A stretch of 64,000 nucleotides of DNA from Roseobacter weihaiensis (lineage in GTDB: Bacteria > Pseudomonadota > Alphaproteobacteria > Rhodobacterales > Rhodobacteraceae), in NCBI RefSeq assembly GCF_020622345.1, contig NZ_JACNMO010000010.1, forward strand, positions 62,001-126,000. The letters are read 5' to 3'. The notes beneath the pieces were generated by a model. It saw only the letters and a program-made list of their open reading frames with translations. It was not told the DNA's origin and made no database searches. The translations under genes were made by a program, and so were the position numbers. The number at the start of each line of letters is the position of its first letter. Within the stretch, counting starts at the first letter, position 1. This document shows, piece after piece, positions 18,770-26,905 of the stretch.

Positions 18770-19144
18770 ATGCTGAGAGGAAGCTGCAACTGCAGGGGCG
18801 TGACCTTTACCGTGAGGGGAGAGGTGCGCAGCGTATCGAGCTGTCATTGCGGGCAATGCCGCAAACAGTCGGGCCATGTCTGGGCCTCTGCTGTGGCGGA
18901 GCAGCCGGACATCGAGATCGCCGGCGATGTACGCTGGTATGCGGCAAGCCCGATTGCCCAGCGGGGGTTTTGCCCGACCTGCGGTGCGTTCCTGTTCTGG
19001 AAGCACAAGGACGAGACATCAATGAGTTTCGCGCTGGGGGCTCTCGACGGGCCCACGGGGCTGAAGCTGCAAAAGCACATCTTTGTCGCGGACAAGGGTG
19101 ATTACTACGAGATCGCGGACGACGTGCCGCAAAGGGAGAACTGA
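18770..19144 (+). CDS. GFA (CENP-V/GFA domain) family protein
   Basis: A 124-residue zinc protein of the glutathione-dependent formaldehyde-activating family. The zinc cysteines are all there: Cys6 and Cys8 (SCNCRG), Cys25, Cys27 and Cys30 (CHCGQC), Cys68 and Cys71 (FCPTCG). Gfa was described as speeding formation of S-hydroxymethylglutathione from formaldehyde and glutathione, though that activity is debated. Its place immediately before two demethylating dehydrogenases that can release formaldehyde fits such a role. ATG 18770 follows a strong GGGAGGGG; the next gene begins one base after the stop. Confidence 0.88.
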   Translation: MLRGSCNCRGVTFTVRGEVRSVSSCHCGQCRKQSGHVWASAVAEQPDIEIAGDVRWYAASPIAQRGFCPTCGAFLFWKHKDETSMSFALGALDGPTGLKLQKHIFVADKGDYYEIADDVPQREN

Positions 19145-19145
19145 C

Positions 19146-21593
19146 ATGGCCGAATTTCCAACAACTGCACGCGTCGTCATCATCGGGGGGGGCGTTGTGG
19201 GCGTGTCCGCCCTCTACCATCTGGCCAAGGAAGGCTGGACGGATTGCGTCCTGCTGGAAAAGAACGAACTCACGGCCGGGTCGACCTGGCATGCGGCTGG
19301 CAACTGCCCGAACTTCGCGCCCAACTGGGCCGTGATGAACATGCAGCGCTATTCGCTCGAGATGTACCGGACGCTGGCCCAAGACGTCGACTATCCGATG
19401 AACTACCATGTGACCGGGGCAGTCCGTCTGGCGCATAGCAAAGAGCGGATGATGGAGTTTGAAAAAGTGGCCAGCATGGGCCGCTATCAGGGTCTCCAGA
19501 TGGATATCTGCACGCCGGAGGAGCTGCAAAAGCACAACCCCTTCATGGAGACCCACGATCTTGAAGGTGGTCTCTGGGACCCGCTGGACGGCGACATCGA
19601 CCCGGCACAGCTGACCCAGGCGCTGGCGAAGGGCGCGCGTGATCTGGGGGCGCAGATCGAACGGTTCTGCCCGGCAACCGGTGTCAGCCGCGACGGCGAC
19701 GAATGGGTCGTGCACACCGACAAGGGCGATATCCGCTGTGAATACGTGGCCAATTGTGCGGGGTATTACGCCGCGCGTGTTGGTGATTGGTTCAAACCCC
19801 ATGGTGGCCGCGATGTGCCGATGGTGGTGATGAGCCACCAGTATTTCCTGACCGAGGAGATCCCCGAACTGGCGGCCTGGACCAAGGAACAGGGCCACAA
19901 GATGCCGATGATCCGGGACGTCGACAGTTCCTACTATCTGCGGCAGGACAAGAACGGATTGAACCTCGGCCCCTATGAGCGCAACTGCAAGGCGCATTGG
20001 GTGACCAAGGATGATCCCATGCCGCAGGATTTCTCCTTCCAGCTCTATCCTGACGATCTGGAGCGGTTGGAGTGGTACATCGAAGACGCGATGGAGCGTG
20101 TGCCCCTCCTGGGAACAGCAGGGGTGGGTCGGAACATCAACGGCCCCATTCCATACGCCCCCGACGGGTTGCCGATGATCGGCCCGATGCCCGGTGTCAA
20201 AAACGCCTTCGAGGCGCATAGCTTTACCTTTGGCATCGTGCAGGGCGGTGGCGCGGGCAAGGTCTTGTCCGAATGGATCATGCATGGTGAGACCGATCGC
20301 GATATGTGGGCCGTCGACCCGCGCCGCTACACTGCTCATGCGGATCACGACTTCTGCCTGGCCAAGGCGCTTGAAACCTATGGCCACGAATACGCGATGC
20401 ATTTCCCGCATCACGAATGGCCCGCCGGGCGCGACAAGAAGTTATCACCGGTTGATGCCCACATTCGGGCGGCCGGCGGTCAGATGGGGGCCTATAACGG
20501 GTGGGAGCGGGCCAACTGGTTCGCCAAAGAGGGCGACGACACCTCCGAGGCCGCAACCGAAACATGGGACCGCGAAGGTCCCTGGGCGATCCGCGTGAAA
20601 GAAGAGGTTGAAGCGGTGCGCGACGCCGTGGGCGTGCTCGATCTGCCCGGCTTTTCGCGGTTCAACCTCTCGGGCGAGGGGGCTGCGGCATGGCTGCGCG
20701 GCCGCATCGCCGGAGCGCTGCCCAAGGCGGGGCGCATGACGCTGGGATACTTCCCGGACAGCCGGGGGCGCATCCTGACCGAGATGTCGATCATCCGGCA
20801 TGCCGAGGATCATTTCACGCTAATCACCGCGGCCCCTGCGCAATGGCATGATTTCGAAGTTTTGAAAAAACACCTGCCCGGCGGGCTCAGCCTGACCGAT
20901 CAAACGGACGAATTCTCGACTCTGATCGTGTCCGGCCCGAAATCGCGCGCGCTGTTTGAGCGCATTGGCGCGCAAGCGGATCTGAGCACCGGCTGGCTGA
21001 CGCATCAGGATGGGGTCGTGGCAGGCAAGGATTGTCGGATGCTGCGCGTCTCCTTTGCCGGCGAACTGGGCTGGGAGGTGCATGCCAGGATGGCCGACAT
21101 GCCCGCAATCTACGAAGCCGTCATCGGCGCCGGGGCCAAACCGTTCGGGATGTTCGCGCTGAATTCGATGCGGATCGAAAAAGGCTACCGCGCCTGGAAG
21201 GGCGACTTGTCGACGGATTATTCGCTCCTTGAGGGGGGGCTCGAACGCTTCGTCAAGCTCGACAAGCCGCAGGATTTCCCCGGAAAAGCCGCCCTGCAGA
21301 ATGAAAAGCAGCAAGGCAGCAGCAAGCGTTTTGTCACGCTGATCGTCGAGGCGGGCGCACAGGACGCGCCCTACATGTCGCCGCTTTTCCACAAGGATGA
21401 AGTAGTCGGAGAAACCACATCCGGGGACTGGGGGTACCGGATCAACAAATCCGTCGCTCTGGGTATGCTGCGCATCGACCTGACCGAACCGGGATCAGAG
21501 GTCGAGGTTGAAATCTATGGCCATCGCTACAAGGCTGTCGTGCAGCCGGACCAACCGCTTTGGGACCCCGAAAACGAAAGGCTGCGTGCATGA
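19146..21593 (+). CDS. Dimethylglycine dehydrogenase-like flavoprotein (DAO-GcvT)
   Basis: An 815-residue enzyme with an N-terminal DAO/FAD domain (about 8-370), a linking FAO_M part and C-terminal GCV_T plus GCV_T_C folate domains (about 425-810). The Rossmann motif is VVIIGGGVVGVSALYHL, and STWHAAG carries the histidine that holds FAD covalently in the mammalian enzymes. GDIDPAQLTQALAKGAR resembles dimethylglycine dehydrogenase more than sarcosine dehydrogenase, so I expect dimethylglycine to sarcosine with transfer of the one-carbon unit to tetrahydrofolate. The split between the two paralogues in this cluster is inference. The next start overlaps its stop (ATGA). Confidence 0.85.
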   Translation: MAEFPTTARVVIIGGGVVGVSALYHLAKEGWTDCVLLEKNELTAGSTWHAAGNCPNFAPNWAVMNMQRYSLEMYRTLAQDVDYPMNYHVTGAVRLAHSKERMMEFEKVASMGRYQGLQMDICTPEELQKHNPFMETHDLEGGLWDPLDGDIDPAQLTQALAKGARDLGAQIERFCPATGVSRDGDEWVVHTDKGDIRCEYVANCAGYYAARVGDWFKPHGGRDVPMVVMSHQYFLTEEIPELAAWTKEQGHKMPMIRDVDSSYYLRQDKNGLNLGPYERNCKAHWVTKDDPMPQDFSFQLYPDDLERLEWYIEDAMERVPLLGTAGVGRNINGPIPYAPDGLPMIGPMPGVKNAFEAHSFTFGIVQGGGAGKVLSEWIMHGETDRDMWAVDPRRYTAHADHDFCLAKALETYGHEYAMHFPHHEWPAGRDKKLSPVDAHIRAAGGQMGAYNGWERANWFAKEGDDTSEAATETWDREGPWAIRVKEEVEAVRDAVGVLDLPGFSRFNLSGEGAAAWLRGRIAGALPKAGRMTLGYFPDSRGRILTEMSIIRHAEDHFTLITAAPAQWHDFEVLKKHLPGGLSLTDQTDEFSTLIVSGPKSRALFERIGAQADLSTGWLTHQDGVVAGKDCRMLRVSFAGELGWEVHARMADMPAIYEAVIGAGAKPFGMFALNSMRIEKGYRAWKGDLSTDYSLLEGGLERFVKLDKPQDFPGKAALQNEKQQGSSKRFVTLIVEAGAQDAPYMSPLFHKDEVVGETTSGDWGYRINKSVALGMLRIDLTEPGSEVEVEIYGHRYKAVVQPDQPLWDPENERLRA

Positions 21594-22480
21594 GCGCAAT
21601 CGCGCTGCTTGACGGTGGCATGGGTCAGGAACTGGTACACCGGGCGGGGGATCAACCGACACCGCTCTGGTCAACGCAGATTATGATCGACCATCCGGGA
21701 CTGGTGCAGCAGGTTCACGCGGATTTTTTCGCGGCGGGGGCCACCATTGCCACGGCCAACACCTACGCCATCCATCACGACCGGCTGGCGGGCACGGCGA
21801 TTGAGGGGCAGTTCGGCATGCTGCATGCACGCGCCCTGGCCGAGGTGCACGCGGCGCGGAAAATCCATGGTTCGGGCAGGGTTGCCGGCAGCATCGGCCC
21901 CCTGCGCGCCAGCTACCGACCCGATCTGCACCCTCTGGCAGAGATGGCCGTGCCGCTTTTTGCCGAGGTGGCTCAGACCGTGGCAAGCGGCTGCGACCTG
22001 CTGCTTCTGGAAACCGTGGCCTCCGTTGCGCATGCGCGGGATGCGCTGGCGGGCGCGAGGACGACAGATCTGCCGGTCTGGCTGTCGCTCACCGTCTCGG
22101 ATACGGACGGGACGCATCTGCGCTCCGGCGAACCCTTGGCCGATGCGCTTTACGTGGCCGCCGGAGCGGATGCGATCCTTATCAACTGCTCGGCTCCCGA
22201 AGCGGTCACCCAGGCCCTGCCGCTGATTGCTCCGCTGGGCAAACCCATTGGTGGGTATGCCAATGCCTTTGAGCGGATCACCGAGGACTTTCTCAAGGAA
22301 AAGCCCACCGTCGATGCGCTCAAGGCCCGGCGGGACATGGGGCCGCGGGCCTATGCCGGCTACGTCATGGAGTGGGTCGGACTTGGCGCCACCATCGTGG
22401 GCGGGTGCTGTGAGGTCAGCCCCGATCATATCTCTGAAATCGCACGGCGGCTGCAAGCCGCTGGTCACACACTGGTTTAA
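21590..22480 (+). CDS. Betaine/homocysteine S-methyltransferase family protein
   Basis: A 296-residue zinc methyltransferase barrel of the homocysteine S-methyltransferase (Pfam S-methyl_trans) family. The three zinc cysteines are Cys200 (LINCSAPE) and Cys273-Cys274 (GGCCEVSPDH), and the N-terminal LLDGGMGQEL is the usual opening. Between two methylglycine dehydrogenases the likely reaction is glycine betaine plus homocysteine to dimethylglycine plus methionine, a cobalamin-independent step. S-methylmethionine or dimethylsulfoniopropionate as donor cannot be excluded from sequence. ATG 21590 overlaps the upstream stop by four bases; the next gene starts 12 bases after its own stop. Confidence 0.88.
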   Translation: MSAIALLDGGMGQELVHRAGDQPTPLWSTQIMIDHPGLVQQVHADFFAAGATIATANTYAIHHDRLAGTAIEGQFGMLHARALAEVHAARKIHGSGRVAGSIGPLRASYRPDLHPLAEMAVPLFAEVAQTVASGCDLLLLETVASVAHARDALAGARTTDLPVWLSLTVSDTDGTHLRSGEPLADALYVAAGADAILINCSAPEAVTQALPLIAPLGKPIGGYANAFERITEDFLKEKPTVDALKARRDMGPRAYAGYVMEWVGLGATIVGGCCEVSPDHISEIARRLQAAGHTLV

Positions 22481-22492
22481 AGGATTACTGAA

Positions 22493-24937
22493 ATGGCTAT
22501 GCCTCCGTCTCATGCGCGCGTTGTCATCATTGGGGGGGGCGTTATCGGCTGCTCTGTTGCCTATCACCTGACCAAACTGGGCTGGAAAGACGTTGTGTTG
22601 CTGGAACGCAAGCAGTTGACCTCGGGCACCACCTGGCATGCTGCGGGTCTCATCGCGCAGCTGCGTGCAACTGCCAACATGACCAAGCTGGCGAAGTATT
22701 CGCAGGAGCTTTACGGCAATCTCGAGGAAGAGACCGGCGTGGCCACCGGGTTCAAGCGCTGCGGGTCGATCACCGTATCACTCACCGAAGAGCGCCGAGA
22801 GGAGATCCTGCGGCAGGCGGCGATGGCGCGGGCCTTTGGCGTGGAGGTGGAGGAAATCTCGCCCTCCGAGGTCAAGGAGCGTTATGAGCATCTGAACATT
22901 AAGGGCGTGACGGGGGCTGTGTATCTCGACAAGGACGGGCAGGGCGACCCGGCCAATATCGCGCTGGCGCTGGCCAAGGGCGCGCGTCAACGTGGTGCGC
23001 AGGTGATCGAGCGTACGCGCGTGACGGCGATCCGCAAGGAGGGTCGCCAGGTCACCGGGGTCGAATGGGAGCAGGGCGGCGAGACCGGCTTTACCCAAGC
23101 GGATATGGTCGTGAACTGCGGCGGCATGTGGGCCCATGATGTGGGCCGCATGGTGGGTGTGAACGTGCCGCTGCACGCCTGCGAGCATTTCTACATCGTG
23201 ACGGAGGCCATCCAGGGGCTGAAACAACTACCGGTGCTGCGGGTGCCGGATGAATGCGCCTACTACAAGGAAGACGCAGGCAAGATGCTGCTGGGGGCGT
23301 TTGAGCCCAACGCCAAGCCCTGGGGGATGGAGGGCATCCCGGCGGATTTCGAATTTGACCAGCTGCCCGAGGATTTCGATCACTTCGAGCCCATTCTGGA
23401 GGCCGCCGTCGAACGGCTGCCAATGCTGGCCGAGGCGGGGATCCATACGTTTTTCAACGGGCCAGAGAGTTTTACGCCCGACGATGCCTACCATCTGGGT
23501 CTGGCACCCGAACTGGACAACTTCTGGGTGGCGGCGGGCTTCAACTCCATCGGTATCCAGTCCGCAGGCGGTGCGGGCATGGCGCTGGCGCAGTGGATGG
23601 AAGACGGGCAGAAACCCTTCGATCTGGGCGATGTGGACATCAGTCGGATGCAGCCGTTTCAGGGCAACAAGAGCTATCTTTATGAACGTTCGGCCGAGTC
23701 TCTGGGCTTGCTTTATGCGGATCACTTCCCCTTCCGGCAGAAAGAGACTGCACGGAAAATCCGCCGCTCGCCGGTCTATTGGCAGTTCCTGGATCGTGGT
23801 GCCGTCATGGGCGAATTTGCCGGTTGGGAACGGCCCAACTGGATCGCGAAACCGACGCAGACGCCGGAGTATGAGTACAGCTGGAAACGCCAGAGCTTCT
23901 TCAACAACATCGCCGAAGAGCACACGGCGATCCGCAACAATGTGGGCATGTATGATATGTCCTCCTTCGGCAAGATCCGGGTGGAAGGGCGCGATGCGAC
24001 GGCCTTCATGAATTACGTGGGCGGTGGCCAGTATGACGTGCCGGTGGGCAAGATCGTCTATACTCAGTTCCTGAACCCGCGCGGCGGGATCGAGGCGGAT
24101 GTGACGGTCACGCGCCTGAGCGAGACGGCTTATCTGGTTGTCACCCCGGCCGCGACACGGCTCGCCGATGAGACCTGGATGCGCCGCCATGTGGGCGACT
24201 TCAACGTGGTCATCACCGATGTGACTGCGGGCGAGGCGGTGTTGGCGGTGATGGGGCCGAATTCGCGCGAGTTGCTAAACCTGGTCTCGCCCAATGATTT
24301 TTCCAATGAAGTCAACCCTTTCGGCACCGCGCAGGAGATCGAGATTGGCATGGGCCTGGCGCGGGTGCACCGGGTGACCTATGTGGGTGAACTGGGCTGG
24401 GAGGTCTATGTCTCCTCCGAGATGGCCGCGCATGTTTGCGAGACGCTGATCGAGGCGGGGGCGGAGTTGAACCTCAAGCTATGTGGCATGCACATGATGG
24501 ACAGCTGCCGGATGGAGAAGGGCTTCCGTCACTTCGGGCATGATATCACCTGCGAGGATCACGTGCTGGAAGCGGGTCTGGGCTTTGCAGTGAAGACCGA
24601 CAAGCCCGACTTCATCGGCCGTGACGCGGTGCTGCGCAAGAAGGAAGAGGGCCTGAAAAACCGGCTTGTGCAGTTCAAACTGACCGATCCGGAGCCGTTG
24701 CTCTATCACAACGAGCCGATCCTGCGGAACGGCGAGTTGGTGGGGTATCTGGCCTCTGGCGCCTATGGTCACACGCTGGGCGGCGCGATGGGTCTGGGAT
24801 ATGTGCCCTGCGAAGGAGAGACTGCCGCTGAGGTGCTCGCGTCGGAGTATCACATCGACGTGGCGGGCACATTGGTGAAGGCGGAAAGCTCCTTGAGGCC
24901 AATGTACGATCCGAAATCAGAGCGGGTCAAAGCCTGA
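22493..24937 (+). CDS. Sarcosine dehydrogenase-like flavoprotein (DAO-GcvT)
   Basis: An 814-residue paralogue of the enzyme two genes upstream: FAD domain at about 8-385 with VVIIGGGVIGCSVAYHL and GTTWHAAG (flavin-linking His), then GCV_T and GCV_T_C domains (about 435-810; MGPNSRELL, VTYVGELGWEVYV). GLIAQLR, the LEEETG segment and GARQRGAQVIERTRVTAI look closer to sarcosine dehydrogenase, so it probably takes sarcosine to glycine and closes the path from betaine. AAAGGA precedes ATG 22493. It is the last gene of the group; no terminator is evident before rluA. Confidence 0.85.
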   Translation: MAMPPSHARVVIIGGGVIGCSVAYHLTKLGWKDVVLLERKQLTSGTTWHAAGLIAQLRATANMTKLAKYSQELYGNLEEETGVATGFKRCGSITVSLTEERREEILRQAAMARAFGVEVEEISPSEVKERYEHLNIKGVTGAVYLDKDGQGDPANIALALAKGARQRGAQVIERTRVTAIRKEGRQVTGVEWEQGGETGFTQADMVVNCGGMWAHDVGRMVGVNVPLHACEHFYIVTEAIQGLKQLPVLRVPDECAYYKEDAGKMLLGAFEPNAKPWGMEGIPADFEFDQLPEDFDHFEPILEAAVERLPMLAEAGIHTFFNGPESFTPDDAYHLGLAPELDNFWVAAGFNSIGIQSAGGAGMALAQWMEDGQKPFDLGDVDISRMQPFQGNKSYLYERSAESLGLLYADHFPFRQKETARKIRRSPVYWQFLDRGAVMGEFAGWERPNWIAKPTQTPEYEYSWKRQSFFNNIAEEHTAIRNNVGMYDMSSFGKIRVEGRDATAFMNYVGGGQYDVPVGKIVYTQFLNPRGGIEADVTVTRLSETAYLVVTPAATRLADETWMRRHVGDFNVVITDVTAGEAVLAVMGPNSRELLNLVSPNDFSNEVNPFGTAQEIEIGMGLARVHRVTYVGELGWEVYVSSEMAAHVCETLIEAGAELNLKLCGMHMMDSCRMEKGFRHFGHDITCEDHVLEAGLGFAVKTDKPDFIGRDAVLRKKEEGLKNRLVQFKLTDPEPLLYHNEPILRNGELVGYLASGAYGHTLGGAMGLGYVPCEGETAAEVLASEYHIDVAGTLVKAESSLRPMYDPKSERVKA

Positions 24938-25055
24938 TCGGGCGCTGACCAGGGGGGCCTCTTGCATGCAGGTGGCGGGGGGCTGATTTACCGCGCATGC
25001 CCTGCCGCAGGTGCAGAAGGGTTGAACATTGGCGGCGCTTCTGCGAGCAGACCGC

Positions 25056-25703
25056 ATGAGCACTGACTACGCCCCACCGCAAGACCCTCTGGTGGTTTTG
25101 CACGAAGATGCAGAAGTCCTTCTGGTGGATAAACCGGCAGGGCTCTTGTCGGTCCCCGGCAAGGGGCCGCAGCTTGCCGATTGCCTGTTGTCGCGGGTGC
25201 AGGCGGTGTTTCCCGATGCGCTGCTGGTGCACCGATTGGATCGTGACACATCCGGCGTGATGATCTTTGCGCTGACGCCCCATGCCCAACGCCATCTGGG
25301 TCTGCAATTTGAAAAACGGATGACCCGGAAAACCTATGTGGCGCAGGTCTGGGGGGTGCCGCAGGCCAAAACCGGTACGGTTGACCTGCCACTGATCGTC
25401 GACTGGCCTAACCGGCCGCGGCAGATGGTCTGCCATGAGACCGGCAAACCTGCGCAGACAGACTGGCGCGTGCTCAGGGATGATGGGGTTACGGCACGGG
25501 TGCTGTTGCACCCGAAAACGGGCCGGAGCCATCAGCTTCGTGTACATATGCTCAGCTTGGGCCACCCTATTCTTGGCGACCCCTTTTACGCCACCGGGCC
25601 TGCGCGCGCGTTCCCCCGCCTGATGCTGCACAGCCAGGAATTGCGGTTCAAACACCCGCAGGGGGGGCGATCGATGAAGGTCAGGACAGCTCTGCCCTTT
25701 TAA
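25056..25703 (+). CDS. RluA-family pseudouridine synthase
   Basis: A 215-residue RNA pseudouridine synthase, close in length to E. coli RluA (219), which modifies 23S rRNA position 746 and some tRNAs. The catalytic Asp62 is in HRLDRDTSGVM, preceded by LLVDKPAGLLSVPG; HPKTGRSHQLRVHM and GHPILGDPFY are the later family motifs. No N-terminal S4 domain is present, which argues for RluA rather than RluC or RluD. ATG 25056 gives the expected N-terminus; a TTG at 25029 would add nine residues. The exact RNA target is inferred. Confidence 0.9.
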   Translation: MSTDYAPPQDPLVVLHEDAEVLLVDKPAGLLSVPGKGPQLADCLLSRVQAVFPDALLVHRLDRDTSGVMIFALTPHAQRHLGLQFEKRMTRKTYVAQVWGVPQAKTGTVDLPLIVDWPNRPRQMVCHETGKPAQTDWRVLRDDGVTARVLLHPKTGRSHQLRVHMLSLGHPILGDPFYATGPARAFPRLMLHSQELRFKHPQGGRSMKVRTALPF

Positions 25704-25734
25704 GGCTGCAAACGAGGATCACATAAATCAGCTC

Positions 25735-25762
25735 TTGACATGATACCTTATGGTTTCATAAA
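25735..25762 (+). promoter_or_regulatory. Strong predicted promoter of the ArsR gene
   Basis: A perfect -35 TTGACA at 25735-25740 is 16 bases from CATAAA at 25757-25762 (four of six). Transcription would begin near 25769, about 28 bases before the ATG. The spacer contains an ATACC-N4-GGT half-palindrome. Confidence 0.7.
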
Positions 25763-25789
25763 AGGGATACCAAAAGGTATTACTTTTGG
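25743..25789. promoter_or_regulatory. Paired palindromic operators over the ArsR promoter
   Basis: Site 2 is a perfect ATACC-AAAA-GGTAT at 25767-25780. Site 1 is ATACC-TTAT-GGTTT at 25743-25756, with the same arm spacing and one mismatch, 24 bases upstream and inside the promoter spacer. A third dyad, CCAAAAG at 25770-25776 with CTTTTGG at 25783-25789, overlaps site 2 and ends on the ribosome-binding GGAG (25788-25791). Autoregulation by the ArsR protein is the natural reading. Confidence 0.6.
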
Positions 25790-25796
25790 AGATCAG

Positions 25797-26114
25797 ATGC
25801 CACCGATCCAATCGACCTTCCGCGCGCTTGCGGACCCCACGCGCCGCGACATCCTGGTGATGCTGCGCGACCGTGACCTGACCATCGCCGAGGTGGCGGA
25901 GAATTTCGACATGACCCGCGCCGCCGTGAAAAAGCACCTGACCGTGCTGAGCGACGGCGGGCTCATCACCATTCGCACCAGCGGGCGGCAGCGGATCAAC
26001 ACGCTCAACCCGGCGGGCATCGCCACGGTGATGGATTGGCTGACGTTCTTTGACGTCTTCTGGGACGACCGCCTGACCAAACTGAAATCCGAAATTGAAA
26101 AGGACACACCATGA
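25797..26114 (+). CDS. ArsR/SmtB-family transcriptional regulator
   Basis: A 105-residue winged-helix repressor. FRALADPTRRDILVMLRDRDLTIAEVAE and MTRAAVKKHLTVLSDGGLI are the ArsR fold, the latter being the recognition helix. No metal-binding cysteine motif (such as ELCVCDL) is present, so it senses something other than arsenic or zinc. GGAG at 25788-25791 supports ATG 25797. Coupling to a SRPBCC/AHSA1 gene by a four-base overlap is a widespread ArsR arrangement; the pair often responds to organic ligands or stress, but the signal here is unknown. Confidence 0.9.
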   Translation: MPPIQSTFRALADPTRRDILVMLRDRDLTIAEVAENFDMTRAAVKKHLTVLSDGGLITIRTSGRQRINTLNPAGIATVMDWLTFFDVFWDDRLTKLKSEIEKDTP

Positions 26115-26536
26115 CAGACCCCGTATTGCGCAAAACGATTTTCCTGAAAGCCCCGCGGGCCGAAGTCTGGGCCTTTCTGACCGAACCGGACAAGCTGGCC
26201 AAATGGTTCCACGCGCCCAAACAAGCGCTGTCCCAGGGTCAGAAGCTGGAGATGTATGGCACCACCAGCGGTGATCTGCTGATCTGGGGCGAGGTCAAGG
26301 TGGCGCGCCCGCCCGAGTACCTGGAACATACCTTCACGGTGAAACCGATGGGCGATGCGGAGAGCCTGGTCAAATGGACGCTCACGGAGGTGACAGGCGG
26401 CACGCAACTCTCGCTGGAGCACTCCGGTTTGACTGCGAGCGCAGAGGCGTTTGGTATGGTGCTGTCGCTCGACAAAGGCTGGGACGAACATTTTGGCCAG
26501 ATGCGAAGTGTGCTGAACGACCGGGTTGCCGCTTGA
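26111..26536 (+). CDS. SRPBCC (AHSA1-like) domain protein
   Basis: A 141-residue START-like fold protein of the AHSA1/CalC group: KTIFLKAPRAEVWAFLTEPDKLAKWF at the start and the C-terminal helix GWDEHFGQMRSVL. The deep hydrophobic cavity of this fold binds lipids or aromatic compounds. Its ATG lies in the stop of the ArsR gene (ATGA), so production is tied to that regulator. It may serve as ligand trap or sensor partner of the repressor; no enzymatic residues stand out. Confidence 0.88.
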   Translation: MTDPVLRKTIFLKAPRAEVWAFLTEPDKLAKWFHAPKQALSQGQKLEMYGTTSGDLLIWGEVKVARPPEYLEHTFTVKPMGDAESLVKWTLTEVTGGTQLSLEHSGLTASAEAFGMVLSLDKGWDEHFGQMRSVLNDRVAA

Positions 26537-26659
26537 TCACGTGACAAGCACCGGCGAGCCATCTGACCGGCGATGCCGCCCCCCTGTGCTTTCGTCTGCT
26601 GAACGGGCCGCGCCCCTACGAAAGCCTATTTACTTTGATCTGTGTATTGCCCAAGGATT

Positions 26660-26850
26660 GGGAGATGGTTCTTTGGTGCAGCTTTGCACCTTGGATGAAA
26701 TGGGAACACGGTCAGGCTCCGCAAACCGGGGCCAATGCCGTGGCTGCCCCCGCAACTGTAGGTGGTTGCCGAACTCGATATGCCACTGGCCGACGGCTGG
26801 GAAGGTGAGGGCGGCACAAGACCACGAGCCAGGAGACCTGCCATCGTCAC
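26660..26850 (+). ncRNA. Cobalamin riboswitch
   Basis: Class I adenosylcobalamin aptamer. Conserved segments in order: hairpin GGTGCA/TGCACC at 26675-26690, TTGGATGAAATGGGAACACGG from 26691, CCGTGGCTGCCCCCGCAACTG around 26738-26758, GCCACTGG around 26782, the GGGAAGG segment, and the B12 box GAGCCAGGAGACCTGCC at 26826-26842. After the aptamer a short hairpin CGCAC-GGAGG-GTGCG (26877-26891) stands just before the ribosome site GAAGGAG of the CbiM-like gene, suggesting control of translation start. High B12 should switch the gene off. The rest of 26537-26905 holds nothing else that I recognise. Confidence 0.93.
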
Positions 26851-26905
26851 CGGCGCGAGCCACAATATACCACCACCGCACGGAGGGTGCGAGAAGGAGT
26901 GCAGC

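Noticed and set aside
19146-24937. DMSP demethylase (DmdA) as identity of the GcvT-containing proteins
   Set aside because: DmdA consists of the GcvT part only (about 365-370 residues); both proteins here have an N-terminal FAD oxidase domain with the flavin-linking histidine.
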